DNA of 64,000 nt, from positions 35,611,505-35,675,504 of the forward strand of contig NC_044009.1 in NCBI RefSeq assembly GCF_900496995.4, written 5' to 3'. Below, in pieces: positions 12,130-25,329 of the stretch; the first letter of the stretch is position 1; each line of letters starts with the position of its first letter. The translations under genes and the position numbers were made by a program. The DNA comes from Aquila chrysaetos chrysaetos (taxonomy: Eukaryota > Chordata > Aves > Accipitriformes > Accipitridae). The notes under the pieces are model-generated. The model did not search any database. It worked only from the letters and a program-made list of their open reading frames with translations, and was not told where the DNA came from.

Positions 12130-12425
12130 CAGAGCCGAGGCTGTTTGTTGCTTTGATGTTAAACACCCAGAGATGAAATGCGCGCCCCGGGGCTGGGTCC
12201 CTTGCAGCCAGCCGGCCGGCCAGCCTCTGGCTGCGGAGCCGTGCCAGCGCTGGGGCCGATAATTGGATGCATGTTTCTTCCAATGAGTTTGTATCATTTT
12301 TATGTAAATTTGACATTTTCCTGATGTTCTGTAATGTGCACAAAGCAAGTGCCGCTCCTGCCGTCGGCAAAGCCTATTTCCTTCCTGTCTGAAGTGCTGT
12401 GTTGATTTAAGGGCCTGCTAATACG
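12130..12425. promoter_or_regulatory. AT-rich islet, candidate conserved element
   Basis: Nearly 300 bases much less GC-rich than the flanks. It includes GATAATTGGATGCATG, TTTGTATCATTTTTATG, TGTAAATTTGACATTTTCC and a 3' part with GTTGATTTAAGGGC. It has no open frame of note and no repeat unit. The length and sharp edges resemble a deeply conserved non-coding element. Confidence 0.4.
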
Positions 12426-13129
12426 CGCAGCCGGGCCCCCCCTCCCCGTGCACATGCACGTGCCCGCACGTGGCTCGCCGGCTCCAATCTCTCTCCATCA
12501 GCCTGATGTGCAGCCCCTGGGTGCCCAACCCCATGTCCAACCAGGGCCTGGGCCGTCCTGCACTGGCACAGCACGGAGCTGGGCTCCCCAAGACAGCAGA
12601 GCACCTTCTTTCTCCATCTCACGTGCCACCGGCTCCCTGCTGGCACCGCCGGACGCCGCTCGGCTGTTTGGCTCATCCTGGCGGAGGTGAAGAGGTGCCT
12701 CCGTGCCTCACATGGCGGGGGGCACCGCCGGCAGCCCCCGCGAGGCTCTTTCATGTCCTGGAGGAAGGTGGGAGGAGATCAGAGTCCTGGAGCCAGAGGG
12801 AGAGGAAAGCAGACGGCAACCAAGGGGCACCTTTCTGACAGCGTGGGGAGGTGCTGCTAATTAACCGCATGCCCAGGGCTGCAGGGGACCGTGCAGGGGG
12901 AGCTTTGAACTCTGCCACTGTAGGAGCTGCCGGAGGGGCCGGGACGGGTCTGCCCTGGCATCCCAGACTGCTCCCGGACAGGGGTCCGTGTGTCCTGGCC
13001 ACAGCACTGCCTGCCCACGGGCAGCAGCCGTGGGACTGGGGGGGCCCTTCCTGGGGACGAGGGCACCCCCGCTCCCACGTCCCTCAGCTTCTCGCGCCGC
13101 ACAATTTTCCCGGGCTCCGTCTGCGGCGC

Positions 13130-13330
13130 AGGCAAGCGAGTTTCAAAGGCAGCGCTGCTATTTAAAGCCCTTATTGTTCACGTCCTTGACACCGGCAGCT
13201 ACATCCTGCTGTCGTTCGATGCGAGCGCATCCTGGCCCGGCCAGCCAGAGGAAGGCAGCTAATGAAGAGCAAGTGCAAAGACGCCTCTTCTTTGTCCTGA
13301 TCACAAAGCTGCTTCCCAAACAGTCCCCCT
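13130..13330. promoter_or_regulatory. Candidate conserved element
   Basis: Contains GCTATTTAAAGCCCTTATTG followed by unique sequence with CTAATGAAGAGCAAGTGC and TTGTCCTGATCACAAAGC (a near-palindromic SOX-like TTTGT/ACAAA pair around 13290-13307). Called from motif appearance only. Confidence 0.3.
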
Positions 13331-14719
13331 CCACCCCGCGCTGGGTGGCTATTTATAGCTCCCCTTCCCCAGGGCACGCCGGGAGTTTCCTCCAGACGGC
13401 GATGCCCTGGGATCCCTTCAATGGGCCGCAGGGATGAAGGCTCTCTGGCCCTGCGGCCCTGGGAGCTGCTCGCAAAAATGCCCCATCCCTGCACGCTCCC
13501 TCTGCAGGGGCAGCTACGAGGGCAGCTGGGTCAGCCAGGGCCAGGGAGAGGGTGGGCTCCCCCCCCCGGCATCGGCTCCCTGCCCAACCTGGGCAGCCAG
13601 TGGCCCTGGGGGAGCTTCTCCATCTGGGCAGCGTTGCTGCCTCTCTCCTCTTCCTCCCCACGGACGGGCGCACATCTGCCGCCGCCGCTCCCCTGCCCGC
13701 CTCGGGCGCGGGGCTGCGCAGCCGTGGGACGCGGCGGAGGGCTGGGCGCCCCAGCCGAGCCTCCCGCACCCCAGGGCGGCCTGCCTCCCGTCCCCCCGGT
13801 CGCAGCCGGCATCTGCTGCACCCCCATGCCAGGCGCTGCTCTCTCCGGCGAGAGGCTTTGACAGGAAATTAAAGATTAATGTTCCCTGCAGCACCTGTGC
13901 CAGCAGCACCCACAGTGCCGAGGACGTGCCTGGCATGGCAACCTAGGCTGGGGGGGGGGCCGGGGCAGGGGTACCCCGGGGCGTGTGGGCAGGAAGGAGG
14001 GGGGCTCTGTGGGAGGCAGAGGTGGGGATGAGGAGGGAAGGGACGCGTCCCCTGGGCACCGAGCCACCGTCACCGCATCGGGCATCCAGAGCCAGGCAAG
14101 GAAATGCCACCCTGCAGGCAGGGCAGCGCCGGGGCCGAAGGGGCTAGAGCGGTGGCCGTGGAGGGTCACGGGTGTCAAAGCCCTGCGCAGAGCCCTCAGC
14201 CCCTTCCCTGCCTCCTTCAGCACAGGGTTTGGCCTGGCAGGGGAGCCACCAGCGCCTCAAGGGGACACCCCACAGCAGGCCAGGGGATGCCAGCACCCGG
14301 CTAACTGGCCGCCTGGCATGGCGAGAGGAGCAGCGCAGCTGAGCAGGCAGCGTGATGCCAGGAGCATTTCCTCCCTCCCACCCGGAGGGGATTAAGCTCA
14401 GCCCGGCTCTGGCTGGCAGCAGCCGTGCCCACACGGCTGCACCCGCGGCTGCAGCTGCCGCCTCTGCTCCCGGCGCAGCTGGGTGCTCCGTGCCTGCTGC
14501 ACCCACCGCCCTCTCCCATGGCACTTCCACCCTGCTCCCGGGGCACAGGGCTGTGCCAGACCCCCCTCTGCCCTGCACCGACTCCCATGGGCACACACTG
14601 AGCCCAACGAAGGCGGTGGGACCCATTCCCCCACTGCCGGCCCTGGTCACGCACCCACCGTGACCACAGGTCTCTCCCCGGGAGCACCGGGCGCCTTGGT
14701 GTGCAGGGCTGTGGTTTTG

Positions 14720-14995
14720 TGAAATATGGCCCCTATAAATCCCGCCGGGTGCGAGCCGTAATTCTCAATATATTTTCAAATATAGTTCAATTATTTTTCC
14801 CATATATCATGGGGAAATTGCATTGGCGAGTGGCGGCGCTAAGCAGGGAGCGCATGGCGGGGCGGCGTTAATAGGATTGTGCATGGTATTATGCATGAGG
14901 TCGTTCAGGACACAGTGGGGAACCTCGTGTGCTCCGGAGAGACGGGAAAGAATAAATCAGGCTATTAGCCCAGCACCTTGCTCAGGTCTGCAGGG
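14720..14995. promoter_or_regulatory. Long AT-rich islet, strong candidate conserved element
   Basis: One of the most AT-rich stretches of the window. It contains GAAATATGGCCCCTATAAAT, a run ATTCTCAATATATTTTCAAA and CCCATATATCATGGGG (an imperfect palindrome resembling a CArG-type element). Further on are GTTAATAGGATTGTGCATGG, ATTATGCATGAGG and AATAAATCAGGCTATTAGC. It has no coding or repeat pattern. The mix of POU-like ATGCAT and homeodomain cores fits an enhancer, but this is inference. Confidence 0.45.
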
Positions 14996-15489
14996 GATTA
15001 ATCTCTCCAGCGTGCGGGGATCCCAGCCGGGCTGCCTTCCTGGGCTCCTCCCGGGAGCTCTGTCCCACTCCCTGCCTGCATCTGCCCAAAGCACTGGGGA
15101 GTGGAGGCAGCGCTGAACGTGCCAGGGTCACCAAAGCAGGTGTGACATGTCACTGGGGAGCGGGCATCCCACGACTGCACTCAGCACACTCCCTGAGGCT
15201 GGTGGTGAGGCTGGTGGGACACCCTGAGAAAGCCCTGGGCATCTCGGGACCTTTTCTGGAAAAGCCTCATCCTTGGGTTGAGCTTGCAGAAGGGCTGGGA
15301 ACAAGCGTGTCCCCAGCATACAGCTCTTGTTCCAGCCCCATGTGGGGTCCCAGCAGCTTTTTGCCCCATGCCATGCTGCAGGTGGGCAGCACGGGGTGCC
15401 CTCGCCGCCTCTCGCCATGAGGCGGGTCCTCGGCCGGCAGTACCTGGGGAGCAGCCGCAGCCTTCAGGACAGGCGCGTGTAATCAGCCG

Positions 15490-15545
15490 GGACAGTCACA
15501 TTTCCTTCAGTTTGCCATGAATATTTATGCAATTTGCGCAGAGCT
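15490..15545. promoter_or_regulatory. AT-rich islet
   Basis: Contains ATGAATATTTATGCAATTTG, an octamer/POU-like and homeodomain-like cluster, flanked on both sides by GC-rich sequence. Confidence 0.3.
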
Positions 15546-16439
15546 GCTGGAGCCGAGCTGCCGAGCCGGAGGGGAGATGGCAGCCTGGCCCCCTGGCTCC
15601 CCCCAGGTCTCACGGGACCTCCCCAGGGCTGGTCCTGCTCGGCCGTGCTGCGGCACACACCTCTACACCGCAGCCGGCAGGCAGCGAGATGGGAAGCGAG
15701 GGTCCTGGGAGCAGTGACCCTGGGGACAGATGCAAGGGAGGGCACAGTGTCCGAGGCAGGGCTGGGCACTGCTATGTTGGGTTTCCAGTGGGAACATCTG
15801 CACCAGCCACAAACCACGCAAATAGCACCAAAAGCGGGTCCCAGATGCTGGGCTCATGGGCTGCTGGCTGTGCTGTGGCTAGGGACTGCCTGCCCGCTGT
15901 CTGTCCACCTGGGAGAGCCCGGCAGCCTCGGCACCGCCTGGGCTGGTGCCAACAGAGATGGAGCCCAGCGCGCAAGCAGCAGGAGGACTTGGCTGCATCT
16001 CTCCAGGGCGTCTTTATTTGGGGGCAACTGGAATTACTCCAGGACCCACCATCATGGGCTTGCGCTGGCACCCAGCCCGGGGCACAGGGAGAGGGCAAGG
16101 GACAGCACTGCTGTGGGCTGCAGACCCCTTCCTGGGGCGGCCCACACAGAATCCCCAGGGCTCCTTTGCAGAGGCCGGGCGTCCAGGTCTGCTTCTGCGT
16201 CAGGAGCGGGCGGGACGCTTGCTCCCCTTGCACAGGGCTTGGCCCACTCGGAGCAATGAAGAGGTTCCTGGTGCTTGGCAGGTGCCGCTCACCCCCTGGC
16301 TTGGCTCCTGGGGGGCTGCCTGGCCCTGCAGTGGGTGTCCCACAGCAAACAGGGAGGTGAAGGACCCGCCAGGCGAGGGTATGGATGCTCCCTGGCAGCG
16401 ACGGGGCTGGTGGTGCCAGAGCAAGCAGCGAGTGCAGGT

Positions 16440-16565
16440 GAGGTTTACAGTAAAGGGAAAAACAAATTATTAATCATGAGAGCAGCCCCAGCCGGGCTGT
16501 CAGGGCCGCATGGGCTCATGAATATTCAGCATCGGGCTGAGCACTAAATCTCATTTAAATGTCAG
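16440..16565. promoter_or_regulatory. AT-rich islet, candidate conserved element
   Basis: Contains GTTTACAGTAAAGGG, ACAAATTATTAATCATG, CATGAATATTCAGC and CTCATTTAAATGTC. Homeodomain-like cores are frequent, and neither strand has coding potential. Confidence 0.35.
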
Positions 16566-18924
16566 GGACCATTAGGCAGACAGGGAGGGGGCTGGGATGG
16601 CAGCTCCCCGCTCCGTGCCAAGCACCGCACCAGCCGGACGGGCCGGGACCAGGGTGCTGGCACCACCCTGGCACGGCTGGGCAGGGGCCACACTGGTGCT
16701 CTGGGTGTCCCTAGCCCAGCGCCTGGGTGCTCCTTGGGGGTGTCTGAGACCCCCTGGCACGTCTGCCAACCCTGAATGTCTTCTGATTGCTGATGGGTTC
16801 TGAAAACCCACACTGAGCACCCTACAGATCCTGACACCACCAGCCAGGCGCCCCGCTCCCCCTGGGCAGGGGAACAAATCCTTCTGGATCATCCACCCAG
16901 GCAGGCTCAGCCTGGCAGGACACAGTCCCCCAGCCCTTGGCATCCCGGCCAACCCTCCTTATTCCTCAAGGCACGCACAGGAACAGCTCCATGTCCTTTC
17001 CTGGGTGCAGAGCTGGTGGGTGCCAGAGGGGTGCCAGAGGAGGTGGGTGCCCAGAGGGGTGCCCGGGAGGACCGAGGCCGTACCGGGGAGGTGTGGACAA
17101 CACACCCAGGGCCCTGCACACTTGACATCCTCCTTTGGAGCCCACTGCGGGGCCCATTCCCTGGTGGTGCCCGGGCACCATCCCTTTCCACACCAAGCAC
17201 CCTCTCCTCTTGAGCCACCCGCCTGCTCCCAGCTGTCCCTGCTCAGGGTGGTGGCTCCCAGTGGTGCCCACGGTGGTGGCAGTGGCAGCAGGCAGCGGCA
17301 GGCAGTGGGAGGGAGCGAGGCACGCCTGGGCACTGCCTCCCTGTGCTGGCACTCACACTCTTTCCAGCTCAGCAGGGGCCTGGCAATTACACGGATACGT
17401 TTAAGCTCTTAATCCTACTGAAGATTATTCCAAGGTCGGGGCGTGAGGCAGGTCCCCATGCGCTGCCAGGCTGCAATGCGTCCCTGCTGCCATCTGCCGG
17501 GACAGGCCAGCCGAGGGGATGCCGGCACCCCAGCACACAGTGTCTCTCCCCGTGCCTGGGCCACCAGCATCCCTCCACCCATGGCATGGACACAGCCATG
17601 ACATGCTGGCATCTCCTGAAGGTTTGAGCCTGGTGTGAGGGACCCTGCCTGCAGCTTTTCCCAGCTGCCGGTGCCAGCCCCTGGTACCTCCCCTGGCTCT
17701 CCCACCTCCCAGCCCCATCAGCTCCCTGTTGTTGCCCCACGCTGCTCCATGGGAAGCGTGATGGGTGACCTAAGCCATCCAGAGGGATGAGGAGACCCTT
17801 GAAGATGAGATCTCTCCGGCGGGGCACAGGTGACACCTTGGACTTGCCATGGATGTGGCGGGGGGCCCGGGGCTGCTGTGTGCCCATCCAGGAGGACACC
17901 GAAGCTCAGAGCTGCAGAGGAGTGTCTTAGCCTGGGTTTGAGGAACCCTGGTGACCAAAGAGATGGCTCACAAGCTCTAAAAGTTTTATCATCACTGGCA
18001 CTGGCAGGTGATGGTCTAAGAGCAGCAAGTGGCTCGAAGATGGTGCAGGCCAACCTGGGGGCAGGTCTGAAGCCCACTGGAGAGCGGGACCGTTAACCGC
18101 AGTGTCTCATCCCCTGGGTTGTGCTGGGGTCTCCTCCAGGCACCTCCAGGTGAGCATGGGTGCTTTATGGGGCCATTGCCCTTGCCTGAGGCAGGTTGTG
18201 TGGCGGTAACTAAAAGGAGGGAAGGTGCCCAAAAGAGGGAAGAAGCGCTTGGGCTGGGTGGTGGCACCCGGGATTTCCTCTCCTGCCTCTGCATCGCTCA
18301 TTGGAAATCGGCACCCGCTCCCTGGCATGGCCGCGGTCCTGCCCTGCCTGCTGCTGACAGCTGACGGAGCCCTGCAGGACCTGGCATTTCCTCCCTGGGA
18401 AGATGTGTATGTGCTACAATCCATCACTGTCCTGTTTCTTGCCGCAGGCCAGCCGGGGCTCTGCCGGAAGGAATGGGAATCCTTGGGGCCGGTCCCAGGG
18501 GATGGTGAGAGGATGATGCACGCTGCACCCTTGGGTGCTGTCTGTGACTGCGCTGCACCATTTGCACCTGGGACCAGCACCAGGCTCACTCGGCTGGGCA
18601 GGGGCAGAGCCCGGGGCAGCACGGCACCTGCTCTTCACCCCCAGAGTCCCCACATCCCACAATCCCCTTGGAAAGATGCTTCTCCAGCCCGGCACACACT
18701 CCCTCCTGCTGCGGGATGTGCTGGGGACCAGTGCTGTGTTCTCCTGCTTTCCCCTCTTCCAGCTACCTAGCAGCGCAGCCATCCCGTGCACCAGCACGCA
18801 GACACACCAGCCTCCGCACCCCATCCCACTACCCCACCATACCCCCACCTCCTATCACACCCCCCAAGCCCTGCGATGCTGCCTGTGCCCCAAACCCTTG
18901 AGTCTCCTCCTGCTACTGGTTGGA

Positions 18925-19420
18925 AAGGTAAAAAAAAAAAAAATTTATTAATGATTATTAGGAAGAGCTAAAGCGGAATTGCAAATGTTATTTCTCCAGT
19001 AGATGGATGATAGCGGGGTGGATGATAGATAGCTGGATGGATGGATCTCTCTCCCTCCAAGCTGTAACCCCCTTCCAATCGCTCCCTCTGGAGCGCTGCT
19101 GTCACCTTGTCTCTGCTCAGAAGGGCTTTTACTGGCTCACTGGGGGATGCACGAGAACAGGTTATTAATACATGGAGAGGGGGATGGAATCCATTTGACT
19201 TGAAAATAGCTGAGAAACTGAAATGCACTTTTGAAATCTGCTTTTAATCAGAAGGAAAAGAAGAGAAGTTTGAACAATTAGGGAGTAATGAAGAGCTTCG
19301 GAAAAAAAAAAGCTCTCTGAAGATTAGCTAAGATTTTTACAGCACTTGGAGAATTTAAAGAGCAATGCCAGTATCGAGCTAAACGATACAAATATTCCCT
19401 GTGAAAATCACAGGCGGTGG
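18925..19420. promoter_or_regulatory. AT-rich block with poly-A run and short GATG repeats
   Basis: About 500 AT-rich bases. It opens with A(13) at about 18930-18942, then TTTATTAATGATTATTAGG. A short GATG/GATA tetranucleotide stretch occupies about 19003-19048. The remainder is unique AT-rich DNA ending near GATACAAATATTCCCTG. The simple repeats could be remnants of a retroposed tail, but no mobile-element body is recognisable. The unique part is a candidate conserved element. Confidence 0.4.
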
Positions 19421-20029
19421 ACCGACGGCAAGTGCCGGAGCCTGGACGTCCACAGGCAGGCACGGCACCGGCTGGCTGTGAGCAGTGATGCCGTGCTGCC
19501 TGCATGCCAGGGCAGGCAAACAGCTGGCAGCAGCAGGGCTCACCCCTCACCCCCTGCCCACGAGAGGTAACGGGAGCGTGGCCAGGCGGGACCCCCAGCT
19601 CAGCCATGCATGGAGAGCCACGGCGGAGGCTCACGCCAGGAGTGCAGCCACCGCGGCAAGGCTGGACCCATCCCAGCTGCTCCCAGCCCTCTGCAAGGGG
19701 AGCAGGGGTGATCCCCCACGCACTGGGGTTTTGGGGGGCCGGGGACACCCGGCGGATGGGCATGGGCAGAGACCGCTGACGGCACATCCCTGGAGGAGAG
19801 CGCGTGGAAAAGCATCCCTCAGGTACTCCCACGGCGCACACGTGGGGCAGGCAGCCCCGCTGCTGGCATCCCCTGCCCCGAGCTGACCCCCGGCTCCCGC
19901 CGCGCAGGGAAGCCCGCAGGGCAGCCCGTCCGTCCCCGGCGTGCCGGCGGCTGCTCCCCACCGGTACCTGCCAGGGGCCCGTCGCTGGGAGGTGAGCGCG
20001 GGGGCTGCACAGCCGTGCACAGCAGCAGC

Positions 20030-20280
20030 TGGGTAATTTTCATGCTAAGTGAAAAGTAAAGTGCACAGACTCTTTATTAGAGCGAGCACGGTGCGGGGAA
20101 CAATGAAGGCAGTGATGATCGTTAACTTTCTAATCGGAGGAGAAAAGTCCTCAATGCAATTTTTATGGTAATAACATCGACACTAAAGATAATTGCTCCC
20201 CGCGTCGCGCTTAGCGCCAGGAAACTGTTTGGGAAAAAAACATTAATTTGCAGGAACTGAGCCAAAGTTTCCTTAAGGCA
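20030..20280. promoter_or_regulatory. AT-rich islet, candidate conserved element
   Basis: Contains GTAATTTTCATGCTAAGTG, TCTTTATTAGAGCGAGC, CAATTTTTATGGTAATAAC (HOX/CDX-like TTTATGG), CTAAAGATAATTGCTCC and AACATTAATTTGCAGG. Unique, non-coding on both strands, sharply bounded by GC-rich sequence. Confidence 0.45.
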
Positions 20281-20639
20281 GCTGTTCCCTGTGCCACCCT
20301 GCCCCCAGCCCACGCCGGCACTGTCCGCTGGCCGACCCCCTGCCCATTCCCCCCTTGCCCACGCCAGCACCCCTCATCCATCGCGTCGGCCAGGCTGGGT
20401 TTGCACCACGCCGGTGCTGGCCGGTGGCACAGGGCTCTCCCAGCATCGGTCCCTGGGGCTCAGCTCAGCAGAGATGCCGGAAGCGGTGCAGCCCACCTCT
20501 GCGGTGGTGGAAGAGGGCCAGGAACATTTTGGGCGACGTGATGGAGGAGCGCTCGTGCTGCGGCAAAGGGGATGGGCAGGGCTGCCCCGCGTGCCGGGAC
20601 CGCTGTGGGCAGGGAGGGATGGGAGCTCGCGCTCCCTAG

Positions 20640-20825
20640 GGAATAATAAGCGCAGGAGAAATTACAGCCAGGTGACATTTTAACGAGCCGGCGTCCTGCG
20701 TGGCATTAATATTCCAGGGGCTGCAATTCCCTGGTGGGCGTTTGAGAGATGAAAAAAAAAAAAAAAAAAAAAAGATCCCAGCCCAGTAAAAGCAAATAAA
20801 TAAATCTCTGCCTAAGCGTGGCGTC
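20640..20825. promoter_or_regulatory. AT-rich islet with 23-base poly-A run
   Basis: GGGAATAATAAGCGCAGGAG and GGCATTAATATTCCAGGGG precede a poly-A run at about 20751-20773, followed by GCAAATAAATAAATCTCTGC. No SINE or pseudogene body is recognisable upstream of the poly-A, so it is listed as a low-complexity element within a candidate regulatory islet. Confidence 0.35.
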
Positions 20826-21051
20826 TCCCCCGCCCCCAGCACGGAGCGGGCGGCACGCGGTGTGATTTCCCCTGTGATCCCCTGCCGCCGAGCAAGCAAT
20901 CGGCTCGTCTTTGAGCGCGGCTGCAGGATGATTTATCCCGGCTCCCGGCACCCAGGCTGGGGCGAGAGTGCGGGGCCGGAGATGATGCATTGGGCAGGAG
21001 CAGAGGTGGCAGCGGGGGGAAAGCAGGAGAGCAGGGTGCGCACACAGGCCA

Positions 21052-21140
21052 CCACTCAATCCTAAATTAATTTTAATGTTTGACAAATCAAATCTACTTA
21101 GGTGAGCCATGGGCCATGCGAGGGAGATTTATGAGAGTTT
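21052..21140. promoter_or_regulatory. AT-rich islet, candidate conserved element
   Basis: Core CCTAAATTAATTTTAATG followed by GACAAATCAAATCTAC: three homeodomain-like cores and an FOX-like ACAAAT in about 40 bases. Sharp composition boundaries. Not coding. Confidence 0.35.
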
Positions 21141-24100
21141 GTGGCTGTCGACTGCACGTGTAGCCCGCATTCGCCGCTGCCCCGCGGGGCTCCGGCACTC
21201 ACGGCATCACTAATTCCCCCCTCCCCGGGGGAAGGGATACAGCCGGCATGTCCAAGCAGCGTGACAGCGGTAAGAAAAATGTCACGGCCTCTAAGTCCTG
21301 GCTTATTAGGCTGGCAGGAATGACGGGCCCTTTGCCTGCCCCAGCTCTGAGCCCACCGGCAGAGCTGGCAGCCAGGGCACAGCACCGGCCATGGCTGGAG
21401 GTGGTACCCGATGCCTGGGCTGTCCCTGGGAGCTCCGGCTGAGCTGGGGAGGAGCAGCCTGTTCCAGTATGCCAGGGACTGCTCTCCCCTCTGCGGGGCT
21501 GGAGCAGTTTCCCGTGGGTTGGGGGCAATTATAAACCTGCGGGCTGAGGAGCCACGCTGGGAGCTGGAGGTGGTGCGAGGGGTGCGCAGAGCCGTTCCCC
21601 CACAGGGTCATTTCAGTCCTAGCTCCACCAGCAGCCCGCAGATTCATGGGCCCCGGGAGGTGACAGGAAACCTGATAGGTTTTAAGACAGCAACATGTCC
21701 TGAATCTGCAAGGTGCCTGAGCAGGCGAGGCAGGGAATCCACAATGTTTACAGCCTCAAGGGACGCGGTGACTGCAGAGCAGGGAAGGCAGGCTGGGCTG
21801 CCAGGGACGAGCCGGACAAGCCGGGGAGAGACCACCGGCATCCCTGATGTGCCGTTGGAAATCCCTCCCTCGGCATGGGCATCTCCCCAGCAGCAGCGTG
21901 GGATCAGCGGGGGGGGATTCAGGGAAGCCCAGTGCCCCCATGCTGAACCCGCTCCTGCGGCAAAGCCCTGGCATGGGGGGGCTCCCCCGGGGTGCAGAGG
22001 TCTCTCGCGGTGATGCTGGAGAAGGGTCTTCAATGCTTTCTGCCCTGGTGCCCTTCACTCTTGTCCATGGGTGAGGATGAGCCTGGACTCACTTCTTGCT
22101 GACTCCTTTATTCAGCGCAGCCGGGTTCACCGTGCCCGAGTGCTCAGGCAGGGAGACCGGGGCTGCCCTCAGCGGGCCCTTGCCTGAATGATGCTACTAC
22201 AGAGACACGGCACTGGGCTCTGTGCTGGAGACAAGGCCCACATCTGGCTGCAGCCTCGCGCTGGGGTGTCTCAAGGGGCCTACAGCACATCCCTGTCTCA
22301 AGGGACCTACAGCGGCATGTGGCCCACAGCAGGGCAGGCAGCCTTTCCAAATCCTCCAGCAGCCAAGAGGCAAGCAGTGCGCAAAGCTCGGGCCAGCGTA
22401 GAGCCCTGGGTGGCTCCGCTGCCAGCCCTGCCTGCGCCTCCCCCAGCTCCTGCTCTGCTGATGGCAGAGCCCTCCACGTCCCCGAGGAGTGCCAGAGAAC
22501 AGCCAAGGGCCACGGGAGGGATGTGAGATACAGGAGAGACCGCCTGTCCGCAGGGATGCCACGCACGCCTACACCCAGCGATTCTTACAGTATAAAACAG
22601 AGACCTCAAAGGTCTCAAAGGACTTTAAGAAATGTCTACGAGTTGCTTGGGCCAGTAGGGACCAGCTCTCAGAGGTGATGGATGGAAGGAGAAGGCAGTT
22701 TCCAGCCCCTGCCTGCCCCTGTTCTTGGCCAGGCTCGCAGCTGGGCACCGGGGCCAGTTGCTGCATCCCAGCGTGTCCCTGCAGAGCGGGATGCAGCAGG
22801 ATGGACGGCGGGCCCTGCCTCCGGGGCTGCAAGCCTGCAGCAGAGCTTCATCCCCGAGAGCTGCACACGGTTCCTGGTGGCTCTCTCCAGCCCAGCTTCA
22901 ACCCCACGGGTGCTCCATCAACAGCAGAGGCAAACCGTGCCAGTCCTGGCGATACACGGTCCATGGGAAGGTGGGGTGACCGGCTTGTGGGCACTGTGTT
23001 ACAGCTCCAGCTCTCAGCAGAAGCGTATGCTCTCGTAAAAGATCTACATTTGGATGCAGAGATTTCCAGGGATCCGAGAACGCTGTGCTGATAATTAAAC
23101 ATCTGCTCTGCATTTGTCTGTCTTCCTGCCGCGATGTCGCTCCAGCCCTCGCTTTCCCTTCCCTGTCCTCCGGAAAGTACTCCAGACCGGGACAGCATCC
23201 CCTGCTCAGCGCTCTGACCCAGCCCGGAGGCACAGCATCCTGGGCCATGGGTGCTGGGAGAGAGAGGGCAGCTCTGGGCACCCCTCAGAGCAAACACAGC
23301 TTTGCTGCCAGTACCCGCAGCCTTCGTGGGGCTGTGAAGCCGACAGCCTGCCCTGTGGCTCGTACGAGCCCAAACAGTTTCACTGAGCCCCACCATGCAT
23401 TGCCAGCCAATGCTTGTCCATGCGTGGTCCCCTGGGCTGAGCAAGCAGCTGCCACCGCCATCCTGCAACCAGGAGAGCATCAAAACAACCTCCAAATTGA
23501 TCTGTGAGACTCTTCTGCAAGCCCCAGTCACGTCCTGCTAGGAGCAAGCGTCCGCTCTAGTTACTGTCTCCTAGGAGAGCACCGAGGGCTTCAGGCTGTC
23601 ACAGGAGGAGCAGACCCAAACATGACATCTCCATGGAGCCTGGGGTACGGCAGGCAGGGCCACAGCGCCGCCGAGCAGATGGCACCGGGACCTGGATCGA
23701 TGGGACCCGGCTGGGCCCCGCGGGGGCTCTAACAGCTCCTACAGGGCTGGGCTGGCGGTGGGATGAGCGGGGGACAGGGGTGGGTCCCTTCCCCAGCTGT
23801 GGTCCCTCCAGCCCCAGCTGCGCCTGCACCCCTGCCCCAGCACCCAGCAGGGCTGAGCCGAGGTGGCTGCCTGCTGCCTGCCCGCTGCCTGCACGGCTGG
23901 CCCCGAAGGGCCACATCCTGCCTGCATTGCACTCCCTGCCTGGCCGCCGGCGGCAAGCTCGGGCACCCTCAGTGCTGTGCCAGCCGGGCACTGCCGGCGG
24001 CCGCGACGCTGCCTCTGCCCTTGGGCCCGCAGCCTGGCAGGGTGCCAGCATGTATGGGGACAGGACCCTGCCGGGATGGGGGGACGGGGACCTCGGGTGG

Positions 24101-25329
24101 GCACAAGGATGGGAGAGGCTCCCTGGGGTGCACTGCAGAGCCCCGGGTGCAGCACGCCAGCACACCCCAACCGCCTGCCCCCCTTTGCCAGGGCTGCCCT
24201 TTGTGCAGGCAGGGCAGCCCCATCCCTTGTCCCCTGCCTGCTCCCTGCCCTCGCCTCGCGGCCCCCACGCTGTTTGTCACACCTGTCACCATGGCAAGGG
24301 AGAGATTAGCCACAGACCCTCCGCTCCCGCCCCAAGCCACTGATTCATATTCATGAGACTTCAAAGCATCTCGCCTGGCTCTCCTGCACCAAACCTAATC
24401 CTCTGCTGCAGCACCGTGCCAGCAGCCCTCGCTCACAGCGCGGGGCCGGCAGCTGCCAGCCCCGGAGCCTTCCTGCCCTGGCTGACGGTGGCCATGCAGC
24501 CGCCTACCTATCGCTCCTGCTCCCCCACGCTAAGCCTGGCCCATGATTATGGGGGGATGCTCGGTGCCATGGGGGTGCTGCCACGGGAGCCACAAAAGTC
24601 AGGGGTTAGCAGCACAGAGGTGACGGTTTGTGTGTCCTCACCTGCACCCATCCGTCCCTCCACCCCTCCAGAGGAGAGAGCTGTGCCCGCAGCACCCTGC
24701 CTGGACCACCAGCCCGGCAGCATCCCTGCATGGATCGCAGCGATACCTTTGTAGGGGCTAATTGGTGCTGGCGGCCCACAGCCCCCCCCCCGCATACCTG
24801 CCACAATCAGAAGCCACCAGGCATCAGGCAGGGGCTATTCAGGGGCAGTCAGGCGTGCAGAGCATGGCCTCGCCGGGTAGCCTGCCTGCTCCTGCCAGGG
24901 ACGGATCCTGCAGCACGGCACCAGCGGAGAAGTGGCGGGGAGCATGCTAGAGGCCACGGCATTTGGAGACGCAGGCAGGACCAAAGCGACTACCTACGCC
25001 CAGGCCACCCCTGTGGAGCAGGGGAGCAGAAGATGGGAGGAAGAGGCACCCAGGGGTGCCCTCCTATCACCCCGCTGCAGTGTGGGTGCAGGCAGGGCTG
25101 CGGATCCCCACGAGCGCTAGCGTTAGCCGGGCTACCTCCACGTCCAGCTCACCTGCTCCACGGCAGGATCACACTGGGGTCAAACACAGCCCGCACGGGG
25201 AGCCGGTGGCACCGTACCACCCGCAGGTGCTGGCAGCCCCGCGCCGGTGCTGGTGCCGGGAAGGTGCTGGCTCGGCGCACGGGTCCTGGCGGCGGGCGGG
25301 CAGGCGGGCGGCGGGTCCCCCACGGAGCC

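Noticed and set aside
20749-20775. Poly-A run as the tail of a processed pseudogene or SINE
   Set aside because: No gene-like or SINE-like body and no target-site duplication could be recognised upstream.
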